64,000 nt of DNA from Stenotrophomonas terrae. GTDB lineage: Bacteria > Pseudomonadota > Gammaproteobacteria > Xanthomonadales > Xanthomonadaceae. This document shows positions 27,832 to 36,673 of this stretch, in pieces. The first letter of the stretch is position 1. Each line of letters starts with the position of its first letter. The DNA lies in contig NZ_LDJJ01000017.1 of assembly GCF_001431465.1 (NCBI RefSeq), forward strand, positions 62,001 to 126,000. The letters run 5' to 3'. The notes below the pieces were generated by a model. The model ran no database searches and had not been told where the DNA came from. It saw only the letters and a program-made list of their open reading frames with translations. The position numbers and the translations under genes are program-made.

Positions 27832-29271
27832 ATGCGCTTACCGTTCTCAGATGCGTTGTTTGCAAACACACGTCCGATAGTGATGCGCTGGTCGCGTCTG
27901 ATGGCGCGTATTTTCCACTTCTGCGCGGCGGCCTCGCCTGCGGCGCTGGTGTTGTTGCTGATGGGCGTGCATGACGGCGCCTTGATACGCACCTATGGCG
28001 TGCTGGCCCTGCTGGCGGGCCTGCTGACCGTGCTGGTATTCACTGCCTTTGGCATGTACGGGCGGGAGATGTTCAGCAACCGGGTGTTGATCCGCTCGAC
28101 CATCGTGGCCTGGTCGGCAAGCTTCGGCCTGGTGCTGATGCTGCATACGCTGTTCCGGGTGATTGCCTATCTGCCGGTGAAGATGGCGCTGCTCTGGTAC
28201 CTGACCACCCTGTTGCTGCTGGTGCTGGGGCGGTTGTTGATGCTGGCGTTCTTCCAGCGACGCATCCGCGATGGGCATTTCGTGGGGCGCTCGGTGATTC
28301 TGGGCGCAACGGAGAACGGCGGCCGGCTCGCGCAGCACATGCAGCAGAACGTGGATATCGCCAGTGGCCTGCTGGGCTTCATCGATGACCGCAGTCCCGA
28401 GCGGATCAGCTCGCACCTGCGCCCACAGCTGATTGGCAACTTCACCTTGCTCGAGCAGTTGATCCGCAACAACGAGGTGGACCAGGTGTTGATGGCGCTG
28501 CCGGCGGTGGCCGAAGGGCGCAACCATCATTATGTCGAGCTGCTCAGCAAGATGCCGGTGCAGGTGTTCCTGGTGCCGGAGATGCAGGCCTTCAATTTTG
28601 CCTTGCCGCGCGTGGCCGACATCTCCGATGTGCCGATGCTGGTGGTGTCCGAGCCGCCGTTGAAGGGCTGGGCGCCTGCCTATAAACGGGCCGAGGACAT
28701 CATTCTTGCCGGCCTGGCGCTGTTGCTGCTGTCACCGCTGATGCTGCTGGTGGCGGTTGCGATCAAGTTCGATTCGCGCGGCCCGGTTCTGTTCCGGCAG
28801 CGGCGCTATGGCTACAACCATCAGTTGATCGAGGTCTACAAGTTCCGCTCCATGTTTCACGATCAGCGTGACATGGATGCGCAGACCCAGACCCGCGCCG
28901 GCGATCCGCGCGTTACCCGGGTCGGCCGCTTCATCCGCAAGAGCAGCATCGACGAGTTGCCGCAGCTGTTCAATGTACTGGCCGGCAGCATGTCGATGGT
29001 CGGCCCGCGCCCGCATGCCACGGCGACCAAGGCCGCAGACGTGCTGTTCGAGGAGGCCGTCGCCAACTATGTGGCCCGGCACAAGGTGAAGCCCGGCATC
29101 ACCGGCCTTGCGCAGGTGCATGGTTACCGTGGTGAGACCGATACCGTCGAAAAGCTGCAGAAACGTGTCGAATACGATCTTGCCTACATCGAGAACTGGT
29201 CGCTTGGCCTGGATGCCTTCATCCTGCTGCGCACCTTGCCGGCGGTGCTGTCGATGAAGGCGGCCTATTGA
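27832..29271 (+). CDS. Undecaprenyl-phosphate sugar phosphotransferase initiating exopolysaccharide synthesis (WcaJ/GumD type)
   Basis: A 479-residue polyisoprenyl-phosphate hexose-1-phosphate transferase that loads the first sugar phosphate, probably glucose, onto the lipid carrier at the inner membrane. The N-terminal part has four to five hydrophobic segments and a Rossmann-like domain (GRSVILGATENGGRLA). The C-terminal catalytic domain (from ~283) shows FRQRRYGYN, YKFRSM, TRVGRFIRKSSIDELPQ, GSMSMVGPRPH and KPGITGLAQVHGYRGET. ATG 27832 is chosen; GTG 27817 is an alternative. First gene of an eleven-gene operon. Confidence 0.93.
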   Translation: MRLPFSDALFANTRPIVMRWSRLMARIFHFCAAASPAALVLLLMGVHDGALIRTYGVLALLAGLLTVLVFTAFGMYGREMFSNRVLIRSTIVAWSASFGLVLMLHTLFRVIAYLPVKMALLWYLTTLLLLVLGRLLMLAFFQRRIRDGHFVGRSVILGATENGGRLAQHMQQNVDIASGLLGFIDDRSPERISSHLRPQLIGNFTLLEQLIRNNEVDQVLMALPAVAEGRNHHYVELLSKMPVQVFLVPEMQAFNFALPRVADISDVPMLVVSEPPLKGWAPAYKRAEDIILAGLALLLLSPLMLLVAVAIKFDSRGPVLFRQRRYGYNHQLIEVYKFRSMFHDQRDMDAQTQTRAGDPRVTRVGRFIRKSSIDELPQLFNVLAGSMSMVGPRPHATATKAADVLFEEAVANYVARHKVKPGITGLAQVHGYRGETDTVEKLQKRVEYDLAYIENWSLGLDAFILLRTLPAVLSMKAAY

Positions 29272-30197
29272 TGGCCCGGCCGCGTGTTGCCCTGATCATT
29301 CCCGTGCGCAACGGTGAGCCGCATATGGCGCGGATGCTGCCGGCGCTGCGGGCGCAGTCGCTGCAGCCGGACGAGTTGCTGATCATCGACAGCGCCTCCA
29401 CTGACGGCAGCGTCGCGCGCTGGCGCGAATACGGGGCGCGGGTGGTGGAGATTGATCCCCGCGACTTCAATCACGGCGGTACACGCCGCCTTGCAGCCGG
29501 CATGGTCGATGCCGACGTGCTGATCTACATGACCCAGGATGCGATACCGGTGCCGCCGCACGCGCTGCAGGCGCTGGTGGATGGCCTGTATGCCGCGGAG
29601 GATGTGGGCGTGGCCTATGGGCGCCAGCTGCCGCACCCGGAGGCCGGTGTTCTGGCGCGGCATGCACGTGCCTTCAACTATCCGTCGCAGGGCCGCATCA
29701 AGCGCAGCAGTGACGCTGCCGAACTGGGTATCAAGACCTGTTTCAGCTCCGATGCGTTCTGCGCCTACCGCGCCGATCTGTTGGCCGCTATTGGTGGCTT
29801 CCCGCAGGATGCGATCGGCACCGAGGACACGCATGTCGCGGCGCGGATGCTGCTGGCCGGCCACGCGGTCAATTACGTGGCTGCGGCCGAGGCCTGGCAC
29901 TCGCACGATTACACCATCGTGGAAGAGCTCAAACGCTACTTCGACATCGGCGTGTTCTATTCACGCGAACGCTGGATACGGCAGAATTTTGGCGGGGCAG
30001 GCGGCGAGGGCGGGCGCTTTGTTCGTTCCGAACTGCAGGCGCTGCGCCATGCCGGTGCACTGTCCGCCATGCCCGGCGCGCTGCTGCGCACGGCTGCAAA
30101 ATTCATCGGCTATCGTCTTGGGCATATGGAGCGGCATCTGCCGCTGGGCTTGAAACGACGCATCGGAATGTTTACCGGCTATTGGAGCAAATCATGA
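29271..30197 (+). CDS. Glycosyltransferase family 2 (rhamnosyltransferase-like)
   Basis: A 308-residue GT2 enzyme. It starts at ATG 29271, sharing one base with the preceding stop. Motifs: VALIIPVRNGEP, IIDSASTDGS, NHGGTRRLAA, IYMTQDAIP (DxD position, QDA) and FSSDAFCAYRADLLAAIGGF. The TQDA and NHG patterns resemble dTDP-rhamnosyl transferases of the RfbF/WsaF type, but the donor cannot be fixed from sequence. It adds one sugar of the repeat unit in the cytoplasm and overlaps the Wza-like gene by four bases. Confidence 0.88.
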   Translation: MARPRVALIIPVRNGEPHMARMLPALRAQSLQPDELLIIDSASTDGSVARWREYGARVVEIDPRDFNHGGTRRLAAGMVDADVLIYMTQDAIPVPPHALQALVDGLYAAEDVGVAYGRQLPHPEAGVLARHARAFNYPSQGRIKRSSDAAELGIKTCFSSDAFCAYRADLLAAIGGFPQDAIGTEDTHVAARMLLAGHAVNYVAAAEAWHSHDYTIVEELKRYFDIGVFYSRERWIRQNFGGAGGEGGRFVRSELQALRHAGALSAMPGALLRTAAKFIGYRLGHMERHLPLGLKRRIGMFTGYWSKS

Positions 30198-30979
30198 AAT
30201 CCCTGCGATTGGTGCTGCCGGCGCTGCTCACCCTGTTGGCGACGGCGTGTGCGATGTCCAACGTTGTGCAACTGCCCGCCGGCAAGGTCATCGGTGAGCG
30301 CCAGATCAGCAATTTCAGCCCGGAGCAGCTGCCCAAGCCGGTGCTCAAGGTGCATGTCGGTGACGTGCTGCGGATCGTGCGTGATGCACAGACACCTGCC
30401 GAAAAGGACGAGGCGACGCTGTACCGGGTCCGGCCCGACGGCACTTTCGCCTATCCCTTCATCGGCATCGTCAAGGCCGGTGGGCGCAGCCCCGAGGTGA
30501 TCGGCGAGGAAGTCAGCCAGCGGCTGGATGCGATCTACCGTGAGCCGCAGGTGACCATCAATATCGCAGAGGCTCCCGGCAGCCGGGTATATGTGGGTGG
30601 CGCGGTGCGCAACCCGGGGGCGTTCGACCTGATGTCGGCGGTGACCGTGCCACAGGCCATCACCGCCACCGGTGGCGTGCTGCCAACCGCCGACAGTCAC
30701 CACGTGGCGCTGGTCCGCCAGGACGACGACGGCGTGCAGCAGGTGTACTTCTTCGACTATGCGCAGCTGCTGAGCCCGGCCACCAACGGCAAGGCAAGCG
30801 TGCAGCTGCAGCGCGGTGACCTGGTGTTCGTGCCCAGCTCGCGGATCGGCAATGCGATCCAACGGGTGGACATGTATGTGGGCCAGCTGCTGATGTTCCG
30901 CGGCTTCGGCGCATCGGCGAACTATCAGATAAACGAGCCGTCCTATCGGATCAACAACCCAAATGGGAGCGTGCCGTGA
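30194..30979 (+). CDS. Outer-membrane polysaccharide export lipoprotein (Wza/GumB family)
   Basis: A 261-residue lipoprotein with its lipobox Cys at residue 19 (LLATAC), and GGAG six bases before ATG 30194. A polysaccharide export (Poly_export) domain covers LKVHVGDVLRIV to IGEEVSQRL, followed by a SLBB domain (SRVYVGGAVRNPGAFDL) with a second partial repeat. It forms the outer-membrane exit pore for the polymer, working with the co-polymerase encoded next. It is shorter than E. coli Wza and closer in size to GumB. Confidence 0.93.
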   Translation: MKSLRLVLPALLTLLATACAMSNVVQLPAGKVIGERQISNFSPEQLPKPVLKVHVGDVLRIVRDAQTPAEKDEATLYRVRPDGTFAYPFIGIVKAGGRSPEVIGEEVSQRLDAIYREPQVTINIAEAPGSRVYVGGAVRNPGAFDLMSAVTVPQAITATGGVLPTADSHHVALVRQDDDGVQQVYFFDYAQLLSPATNGKASVQLQRGDLVFVPSSRIGNAIQRVDMYVGQLLMFRGFGASANYQINEPSYRINNPNGSVP

Positions 30980-32958
30980 TCGAGGTCCGTAGTCTTCGCG
31001 ACGCGCTGCGTCTTCTTTTCATCTTCGCGCGCGAGTTCCGGCTGACCTTGCTGGTCACCATCGCGGTGGTGGTTGCCGGTGCCTTCCTGCTGCCCAACCG
31101 CTACGTTTCCGATGCACGCCTGCTGGTCAAGCCCACCCAGAGTGCCAGCGTGCAGCTGCCGGTGCAGCCGGGCCCGGAGTCGGGCTTCGTGCAGCAGAGC
31201 CCGCAGCGTGATCCGCTGCTGGATGAGGAAAAAATGGCGACCAGTGCGCCGGTCATGCTGAAGGTTGCCAAGGCCTATCTGGCCATGTCGTCGGTGCCGC
31301 CGCCGGGTGGCTGGGCGCGTTTCAAGTTCCAGCTTGGAAAGGCGGCCGCCTGGTGCAAGGAATTGGTCCGCGACGTGTTCGTGGGGGTGGGCCTGATGGA
31401 CAAGGCGCCGCCGGAGGACCGTCTGGCGGCGCGTTTGGCAAAGCGGCTGGCGGTAAGCCATGACCCGGGCTCGAACGTGATGGAGATGCGCGTGACCTGG
31501 GGCGATCCGCAGGTGGCACAGGGCATCTCGCAGGCTTGGGTGGATGCGTACTTCGACGAGCGCGCCAATGCCGCCGGCGGCGATGCCTTGTTTGACTTCT
31601 ACCAGCAGCAGAACACCGAGCTCAACGACACCATCATCAAGCTGAAACAACAGCTGCGTGATCGGCTGCGGGTCATCGATGCCACCAGTGTCGAACAGCG
31701 CATCGAAGATGTGACCGATCAGCTGCAGAAGCTTTATCGCCAGCGCCGCGAGCTGCAGGCCGAGCGCGAAGCGCTGCGGGGGATACTCGGTGCGGCCGGG
31801 CGGCAGTTGCCCGCTGTGGCCGGTGAAGTGATGACCGAGCGCGAGATCAGCCTCAATCCGGCCCGCGAAGACCTGAAGCTGAAGTTGAATGGCTTGAAGC
31901 AGCAGCGCCTGGATCTGCTGCGCAATTTCAAGGAAGGCGCGCCGCCGGTGCGGGCGCTGGATGAAAGTATTGCCGGCCTGGAAGCGGAGATCGCCGCGGT
32001 CAATGACAGCGTGGTGCGTTCGCGCAACATGGCCCCGAACACCTTGGGCACCCGCCTGCGCCAGGACATGCAGGATGCACGCATCAATGTTGCCAAGATC
32101 GACGCCAACATCGCCGAGATCGACGAACAGCTCAAGCAGCTGCAGGCCGCACGCGAGGAAGTGATGTCGGCCGAGCCGTCATTGTCGCGGCTCAGCCTGG
32201 AGCTGGGCTCGGCCGAGAAGACCTTCGCGCAGTATTCGGACTATCTGCTGCGTGCGCGCGTGATCCGCGACCTGAACCGCAACCGGCTCAGCAATGTGGC
32301 GCTGGTCGGCGAGTCCAGCTTCACCCCGTCGCGGGTTTTCCCGAAAAGCATGTTGATGTTGCTGCTGACCCTGCCAGTGGCACTGGCTGTAGCCTTGGTG
32401 GTGGTGTTTGTGCTGTATCTGCTGGACCAGCGCATCCACGACGGCGGTCGCATCGAGAAAACCTTCAACGTGCCGCTGTTGGCCACGGTGCCGGAAATAG
32501 AACGTGACCAGGACGGCTCGCAATCACTGCGCGCGGCGCTGTATCGCATTTACTGCCGGCTGCCGTTGGAGCAGATTGCCGAGCGCGGGCTGTCGCTGGG
32601 CTTGACCTCAAGCCGTTCCGGCGAGGGTGTCAGCTTCATCGCCTCGCGCCTGGCCATCGTGCTCAGACAGCAGGGCTATACGGTGCGCGAGGGCGCACTG
32701 CCGGCCCAGCCCGGCGAGATGGTGATCGTGCAGGCGCCGCCATTGAGCGACGAGCATGCGCTGATAGCGTTGCGTGGCTGCGACCGCATCATCCTGGTCG
32801 TGCAGGCACGCAGCACCACCGTTCCGGCAGTGGAAAGTGCCTTGGCACTGCTGCGCGACGCGCTGGGGCGGGCCGATGGCATCGTGCTCAACCGGCGCGT
32901 GTTCGAGATCCCGGCCAAGTTCTGGAAGCCCATCAGTCGCTGGCTTGGGGCGTACTGA
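30976..32958 (+). CDS. Polysaccharide co-polymerase (Wzz/GumC-like) with degenerate kinase domain
   Basis: A 660-residue inner-membrane protein controlling chain length and export. It starts at GTG 30976 (GTGA overlap). One helix near residues 17-37, a large periplasmic part with long coiled coils (~205-435), and a second helix near 458-482 give PCP topology. The C-terminal cytoplasmic region looks like a bacterial tyrosine kinase domain, but the Walker A position reads SSRSGEGVS (545-554) without the P-loop Lys, and there is no Tyr-rich tail. The kinase part is therefore probably inactive or structural. Confidence 0.88.
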   Translation: MIEVRSLRDALRLLFIFAREFRLTLLVTIAVVVAGAFLLPNRYVSDARLLVKPTQSASVQLPVQPGPESGFVQQSPQRDPLLDEEKMATSAPVMLKVAKAYLAMSSVPPPGGWARFKFQLGKAAAWCKELVRDVFVGVGLMDKAPPEDRLAARLAKRLAVSHDPGSNVMEMRVTWGDPQVAQGISQAWVDAYFDERANAAGGDALFDFYQQQNTELNDTIIKLKQQLRDRLRVIDATSVEQRIEDVTDQLQKLYRQRRELQAEREALRGILGAAGRQLPAVAGEVMTEREISLNPAREDLKLKLNGLKQQRLDLLRNFKEGAPPVRALDESIAGLEAEIAAVNDSVVRSRNMAPNTLGTRLRQDMQDARINVAKIDANIAEIDEQLKQLQAAREEVMSAEPSLSRLSLELGSAEKTFAQYSDYLLRARVIRDLNRNRLSNVALVGESSFTPSRVFPKSMLMLLLTLPVALAVALVVVFVLYLLDQRIHDGGRIEKTFNVPLLATVPEIERDQDGSQSLRAALYRIYCRLPLEQIAERGLSLGLTSSRSGEGVSFIASRLAIVLRQQGYTVREGALPAQPGEMVIVQAPPLSDEHALIALRGCDRIILVVQARSTTVPAVESALALLRDALGRADGIVLNRRVFEIPAKFWKPISRWLGAY

Positions 32959-34125
32959 GTGAAAGTCGCCCTGCTCGCGCCACTGCCGCCGTTGCAGAAC
33001 GGTATTGCCGACTATGCGCAGGCGTGGATGCAGGCGCTGCGTGGTGTAGGCGTGGACGTGCAGGTGCCACCGCACCGCGATGGCGCGGGCTGGGATACCC
33101 ACGACGCGGGTTTCTGGCAGGGCGTGGACATTGTCCATGCACAGCTGGGCGGCGGCCGTGGGCCGGAGTTTCTTGCGCTCGAGCAGCTGCGTGCGCGTTG
33201 GCCGCAGTTGGCTGTCAGCGCCACGGTGCATGATCCGGAACGTTTGGTGTGGCGCTCACCGGACCCTGCGCGCGGCGTTCTGCGTCGCGTGGCGACCTGG
33301 CCGCGGCCGCTGCCGCAGCTGCTGGCGCTGGCGCAGGACCGCAGCACGTTGGCGCGCGAGCGCAAGCTGGCAGCCGGTCTTGATGCAATGGTGGCGCTGA
33401 CCCGCACCGGCGCCAGCTGCCTGCGCGAGCGGATGCGGAGTGCGCCGGACAAGGTCCACTTCATCGCACATGGCAATCCGCTGTTCGCCCCGGCGGCGCT
33501 GCCCTCGGACGACGTTTTGCGGTTGCTGTATTTCGGCTTCATCTACCCAGGCAAGGGCATCGAAGATCTGTTCGAAGCCGTAGCCGAGGTTTTCCGTATT
33601 CGGCCGCAGGCGCGGCTGGTGTTGACCATGGCCGGTGGCTCGTCACCCGAGCTGGCCTTTGGCAGCCGTGGCAACTATCTGGCACAGCTGCGCGCACTCG
33701 CCGGCGGGCTTGGTATCGCGGAGCGGATCGCGTGGCAGCTCGATCTGCCCGCCGAGGGAATACCCGCTTGCGTGCAGGCGCACCACGCGATGGTGTTGCC
33801 GTATCGTGATTCGCGCAAGCTGGCGCTGCTTGGCAAGATGCGCGGCACCAGTGGTGCGCTGTCGTGGGCCAATGCGTGCGGGCGTGGAGTGATAACGTCC
33901 GACGCGCGCGCCTTTGCCGAAGAAGTTTCGTACGACAACGGGGTGGTCTTTGCCCAGGGCCAGAGCCAGGCCCTGGCGCAGCGGATTGCGGCATTGCTGG
34001 ATGCGCCCTCGCTGGCACGCCAGTGGGCGGCGGCGGCATCGGCGCTGGGTAAGCAACGCCAGTGGCCGACAATTGCAGGCGAGTTTGCGGCGCTGTTCGC
34101 ATCGGTAGTGGAGCGTAAGCGATGA
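32959..34125 (+). CDS. Glycosyltransferase family 4
   Basis: A 388-residue GT-B enzyme. It starts at GTG 32959, immediately after the preceding stop. The N-terminal domain opens with VALLAPLPPLQNGIADYA, typical of GT4 enzymes; the second domain has LLYFGFIYPGKGIEDLFEA and an acceptor/donor loop LPYRDSRKLALLGKMRGTSG. The usual E-x7-E motif is not clean. It adds a sugar in the repeat unit on the cytoplasmic face, and overlaps the hydrolase gene by four bases. Confidence 0.86.
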   Translation: MKVALLAPLPPLQNGIADYAQAWMQALRGVGVDVQVPPHRDGAGWDTHDAGFWQGVDIVHAQLGGGRGPEFLALEQLRARWPQLAVSATVHDPERLVWRSPDPARGVLRRVATWPRPLPQLLALAQDRSTLARERKLAAGLDAMVALTRTGASCLRERMRSAPDKVHFIAHGNPLFAPAALPSDDVLRLLYFGFIYPGKGIEDLFEAVAEVFRIRPQARLVLTMAGGSSPELAFGSRGNYLAQLRALAGGLGIAERIAWQLDLPAEGIPACVQAHHAMVLPYRDSRKLALLGKMRGTSGALSWANACGRGVITSDARAFAEEVSYDNGVVFAQGQSQALAQRIAALLDAPSLARQWAAAASALGKQRQWPTIAGEFAALFASVVERKR

Positions 34126-35471
34126 AAGAACCGGGCGTGTTCAAGATGGGGCTGATGCGGGTAGTGGGCTCGGTGCTGCTGGCTGGCGCGCTGCTGTGGG
34201 GCGTCAGCGCCTGCGCCAAAGGCGAGCGCGCCGGACTGGAACTGCTGCCGCCGCGGCCGGTGGTGTGGGCGGACTATCTGGGCGTCAATGCGCACTTCCT
34301 GTGGTTCGAGCCGGCGCGCTACCGCAAGCAGATGGATCAGTTGCAGGCCCTGGGCCTGCAGTGGGTGCGGGTGGATCTGCATTGGGACACCATCGAACCG
34401 CGGCAGGGCCAGTTCCGCTGGGATGTGCTTGACCCGCTGATGGCGGAAATGGAGCGGCGTGGTCTGCAGGCCGAGGTATATCTGGTCGGCTCGGCGCCGC
34501 ATGCCACCTCGGCACCGGCGGGCAGTCCCAATCCCGACCAGTACCCGCCGAAGGATCCTGCGCTGTATGCGCGCGCCATGGTGCAGCTGGCCCAGCGTTA
34601 TCCCAAAGTGGTGGCCTGGCAGGTGTGGAACGAACCCAACCTGCCCGCATTCTGGCAACCCCGCGAGGACCCTGCCGCTTACGGACAGTTGCTGCTGACC
34701 ACCGTGCAGGCAATGCGCCGCGAAGCCCCGGGTCGGAAGATCGTACTGGGTGGCATGGGCTATTTCAGCCAGATGCCTACCCGAAACGGTGCATTGATGG
34801 TGGAAGCGCTTGCCAAGGGTGGGCTGTTTTCGCTGGACGTGATCACCGCCTACCACCCGTACTCGCTGTATCCGGAGGGCGATGATGCGCACGCGATGGA
34901 CTTCGTGCAGCGCGCCCGCCAAGGCAATGCGTCATTGCGCGCCGCCGGTGCGGGCGAGATCTGGGCCGACGAATGGGGTTGGTCGAGTTATGCCGGGCCC
35001 AAGGAAGAGCAGCCCATCATCGGTGCGCAGGGGCAGGCCGACTTCGTTACCCGGCGTCTGGCGCTGATGAGTGCGCTGGATTACGACAAGATTTTTCTGT
35101 TTGCCCTGAGTGACCTGGACAAGCGCGCAGGCGCGCGCGACCGCCGCTATGGTCTGCTCGACGAGGCTGGCGATGCCAAGCCGGTATACAACGCAGTGCA
35201 GCGGCTGCTGCAGATCACCGGGCCGCGCCTGGTGCCGGGCAAGGCGCCAACATTCAAGGGCGCTGCGCCGGGGTTGATCAGCATTGGCTGGCAGCGCTCG
35301 GACGGCCGCCGGCTGTGGTTGTTCTGGGCGGCGCAACCCGGGCAGGTCCAGGTCGATGGCCTCAGCCAGGCGGTGCTGCACGACGTGCTGACGGGGGCGC
35401 GCAAGCAACTGGGCAGTGGCGATGCGGTGCAGGTCCCGGTGTCGACCTCGCTGTCGGTATTGGAGTGGTGA
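34122..35471 (+). CDS. PslG-like glycoside hydrolase lipoprotein (GH39-type TIM barrel)
   Basis: A 449-residue envelope glycosidase. The signal peptide ends in a lipobox (GVSAC, Cys31). The TIM barrel shows LGVNAHFLWF, QWVRVDLHWDTIEP, WNEPN with the proposed acid/base Glu171, ITAYHPY, and DEWGW with the proposed nucleophile Glu284. The length and the spacing of the two acids are close to PslG of Pseudomonas, which cuts the polymer during Psl synthesis. A C-terminal beta domain follows. Lying in the middle of the operon, it probably trims or edits the exopolysaccharide in the periplasm. Confidence 0.87.
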   Translation: MKEPGVFKMGLMRVVGSVLLAGALLWGVSACAKGERAGLELLPPRPVVWADYLGVNAHFLWFEPARYRKQMDQLQALGLQWVRVDLHWDTIEPRQGQFRWDVLDPLMAEMERRGLQAEVYLVGSAPHATSAPAGSPNPDQYPPKDPALYARAMVQLAQRYPKVVAWQVWNEPNLPAFWQPREDPAAYGQLLLTTVQAMRREAPGRKIVLGGMGYFSQMPTRNGALMVEALAKGGLFSLDVITAYHPYSLYPEGDDAHAMDFVQRARQGNASLRAAGAGEIWADEWGWSSYAGPKEEQPIIGAQGQADFVTRRLALMSALDYDKIFLFALSDLDKRAGARDRRYGLLDEAGDAKPVYNAVQRLLQITGPRLVPGKAPTFKGAAPGLISIGWQRSDGRRLWLFWAAQPGQVQVDGLSQAVLHDVLTGARKQLGSGDAVQVPVSTSLSVLEW

Positions 35472-36673
35472 TGCGGGCGCTGCACATCCTGTGGATCCTG
35501 CCGTATCTGCCGTGGCCGACTACCAGCGGCGGCAAACTGCGCCAGTACCATCTGCTGCGCTGCCTGGCCGCGCGTGGTCATCGCATTACCTTGCTGGTGC
35601 AAAGCAAAGTGCCGCTGGATGCCGCGACCCAGGCGCAGCTGGAACCGCTGCTGGAACGGCTGGTCGTGCTTGAGCGGCGGCCGCTGCGCTCAATGAAGAC
35701 CATGCTCGCCGGGCTGCTGTCGCCGGCCCCGCTGCTGGCCTCGGTCAACGGCTACGCGCCGGCCTTCAGCCGTACGCTGGAGCAGTTGCTGCAGCAACCC
35801 TGGGATGTCGTGCAGTTGGAACACTCCTATATGTTCGAGCCGTGTCGCGGCCCACTGCGCAAGCATCAAGGCGGTTTCCTGCTCAGCGAACACAATGTCG
35901 AATCCACGCTGGCAGAGGTGACCTACAGTCGTCTGCCAGCGGTATTCAGGCCATTGGCGCGGCTGGACCGTTGGCGTTACCAGCGTTGGGAACGCCAGGT
36001 TGTTGGCGCCGCGCGCAAAGTGGTGGCGATGACCGAGGACGATGCCCGGGTACTGGCGGCATACAGCAGCCAACCGGTCGCGGTGGTGGTCAACGGTACT
36101 GATACCGGGGCGTTCTCCGAGGTGGTGGCTGATCATGCCGCGCGGCGGATTTTGTTCGTCGGCAACTTCGAGTACGCGCCCAACATCGATGCGGTGGAGT
36201 GGCTGCTGAACCAGATCATGCCGGCGATATGGGCGGTGGAACCGCAGGTACGTTTATGCCTCTGTGGCTACGCATTGCCGGCGCAATGGGCCGAGCGTTG
36301 GCCGGATCAGCGTATCGAGTGGCTCGGGTTCGTGCCCAGCCTGCAGCCGGTGCAGGCCAGCAGCAGCCTGTTCCTGGCTGCGCTGCGTGACGGTGGCGGT
36401 TCCAAGCTCAAGGTGCTGGAGGCGATGGCGGCGGGCTTGCCGGTGGTCGCTACGCCGCAGGCAGTGTCTGGGCTGGATGTGCAGCGTGGCACGCATTACC
36501 AGGGCGGGGTGGACACGGAGGCGCTGGTTGCTGCGGCCTTGCAGTTATTGGCCAATGCACCGCTGGCGCACAGCACCGGTGAGGCGGGCCGTGACCATGT
36601 ACGCGCGCAACACGATTGGCAGCATTCCGCAGATCAGCTGGAGGCGGTGTACGCCGGGCTGACATGCGCATAG
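35471..36673 (+). CDS. Glycosyltransferase family 4
   Basis: A 400-residue GT-B enzyme. ATG 35471 shares one base with the previous stop. ILPYLPWPTTSGGKLRQYHLL is the N-terminal nucleotide-sugar pattern seen in the EpsH/PEP-CTERM-associated sugar transferases; LFVGNFEYAPNIDAVEWLL and LRDGGGSKLKVLEAMAAG mark the donor-binding domain. It overlaps the next gene by ten bases. Donor and linkage cannot be inferred. Confidence 0.88.
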   Translation: MRALHILWILPYLPWPTTSGGKLRQYHLLRCLAARGHRITLLVQSKVPLDAATQAQLEPLLERLVVLERRPLRSMKTMLAGLLSPAPLLASVNGYAPAFSRTLEQLLQQPWDVVQLEHSYMFEPCRGPLRKHQGGFLLSEHNVESTLAEVTYSRLPAVFRPLARLDRWRYQRWERQVVGAARKVVAMTEDDARVLAAYSSQPVAVVVNGTDTGAFSEVVADHAARRILFVGNFEYAPNIDAVEWLLNQIMPAIWAVEPQVRLCLCGYALPAQWAERWPDQRIEWLGFVPSLQPVQASSSLFLAALRDGGGSKLKVLEAMAAGLPVVATPQAVSGLDVQRGTHYQGGVDTEALVAAALQLLANAPLAHSTGEAGRDHVRAQHDWQHSADQLEAVYAGLTCA

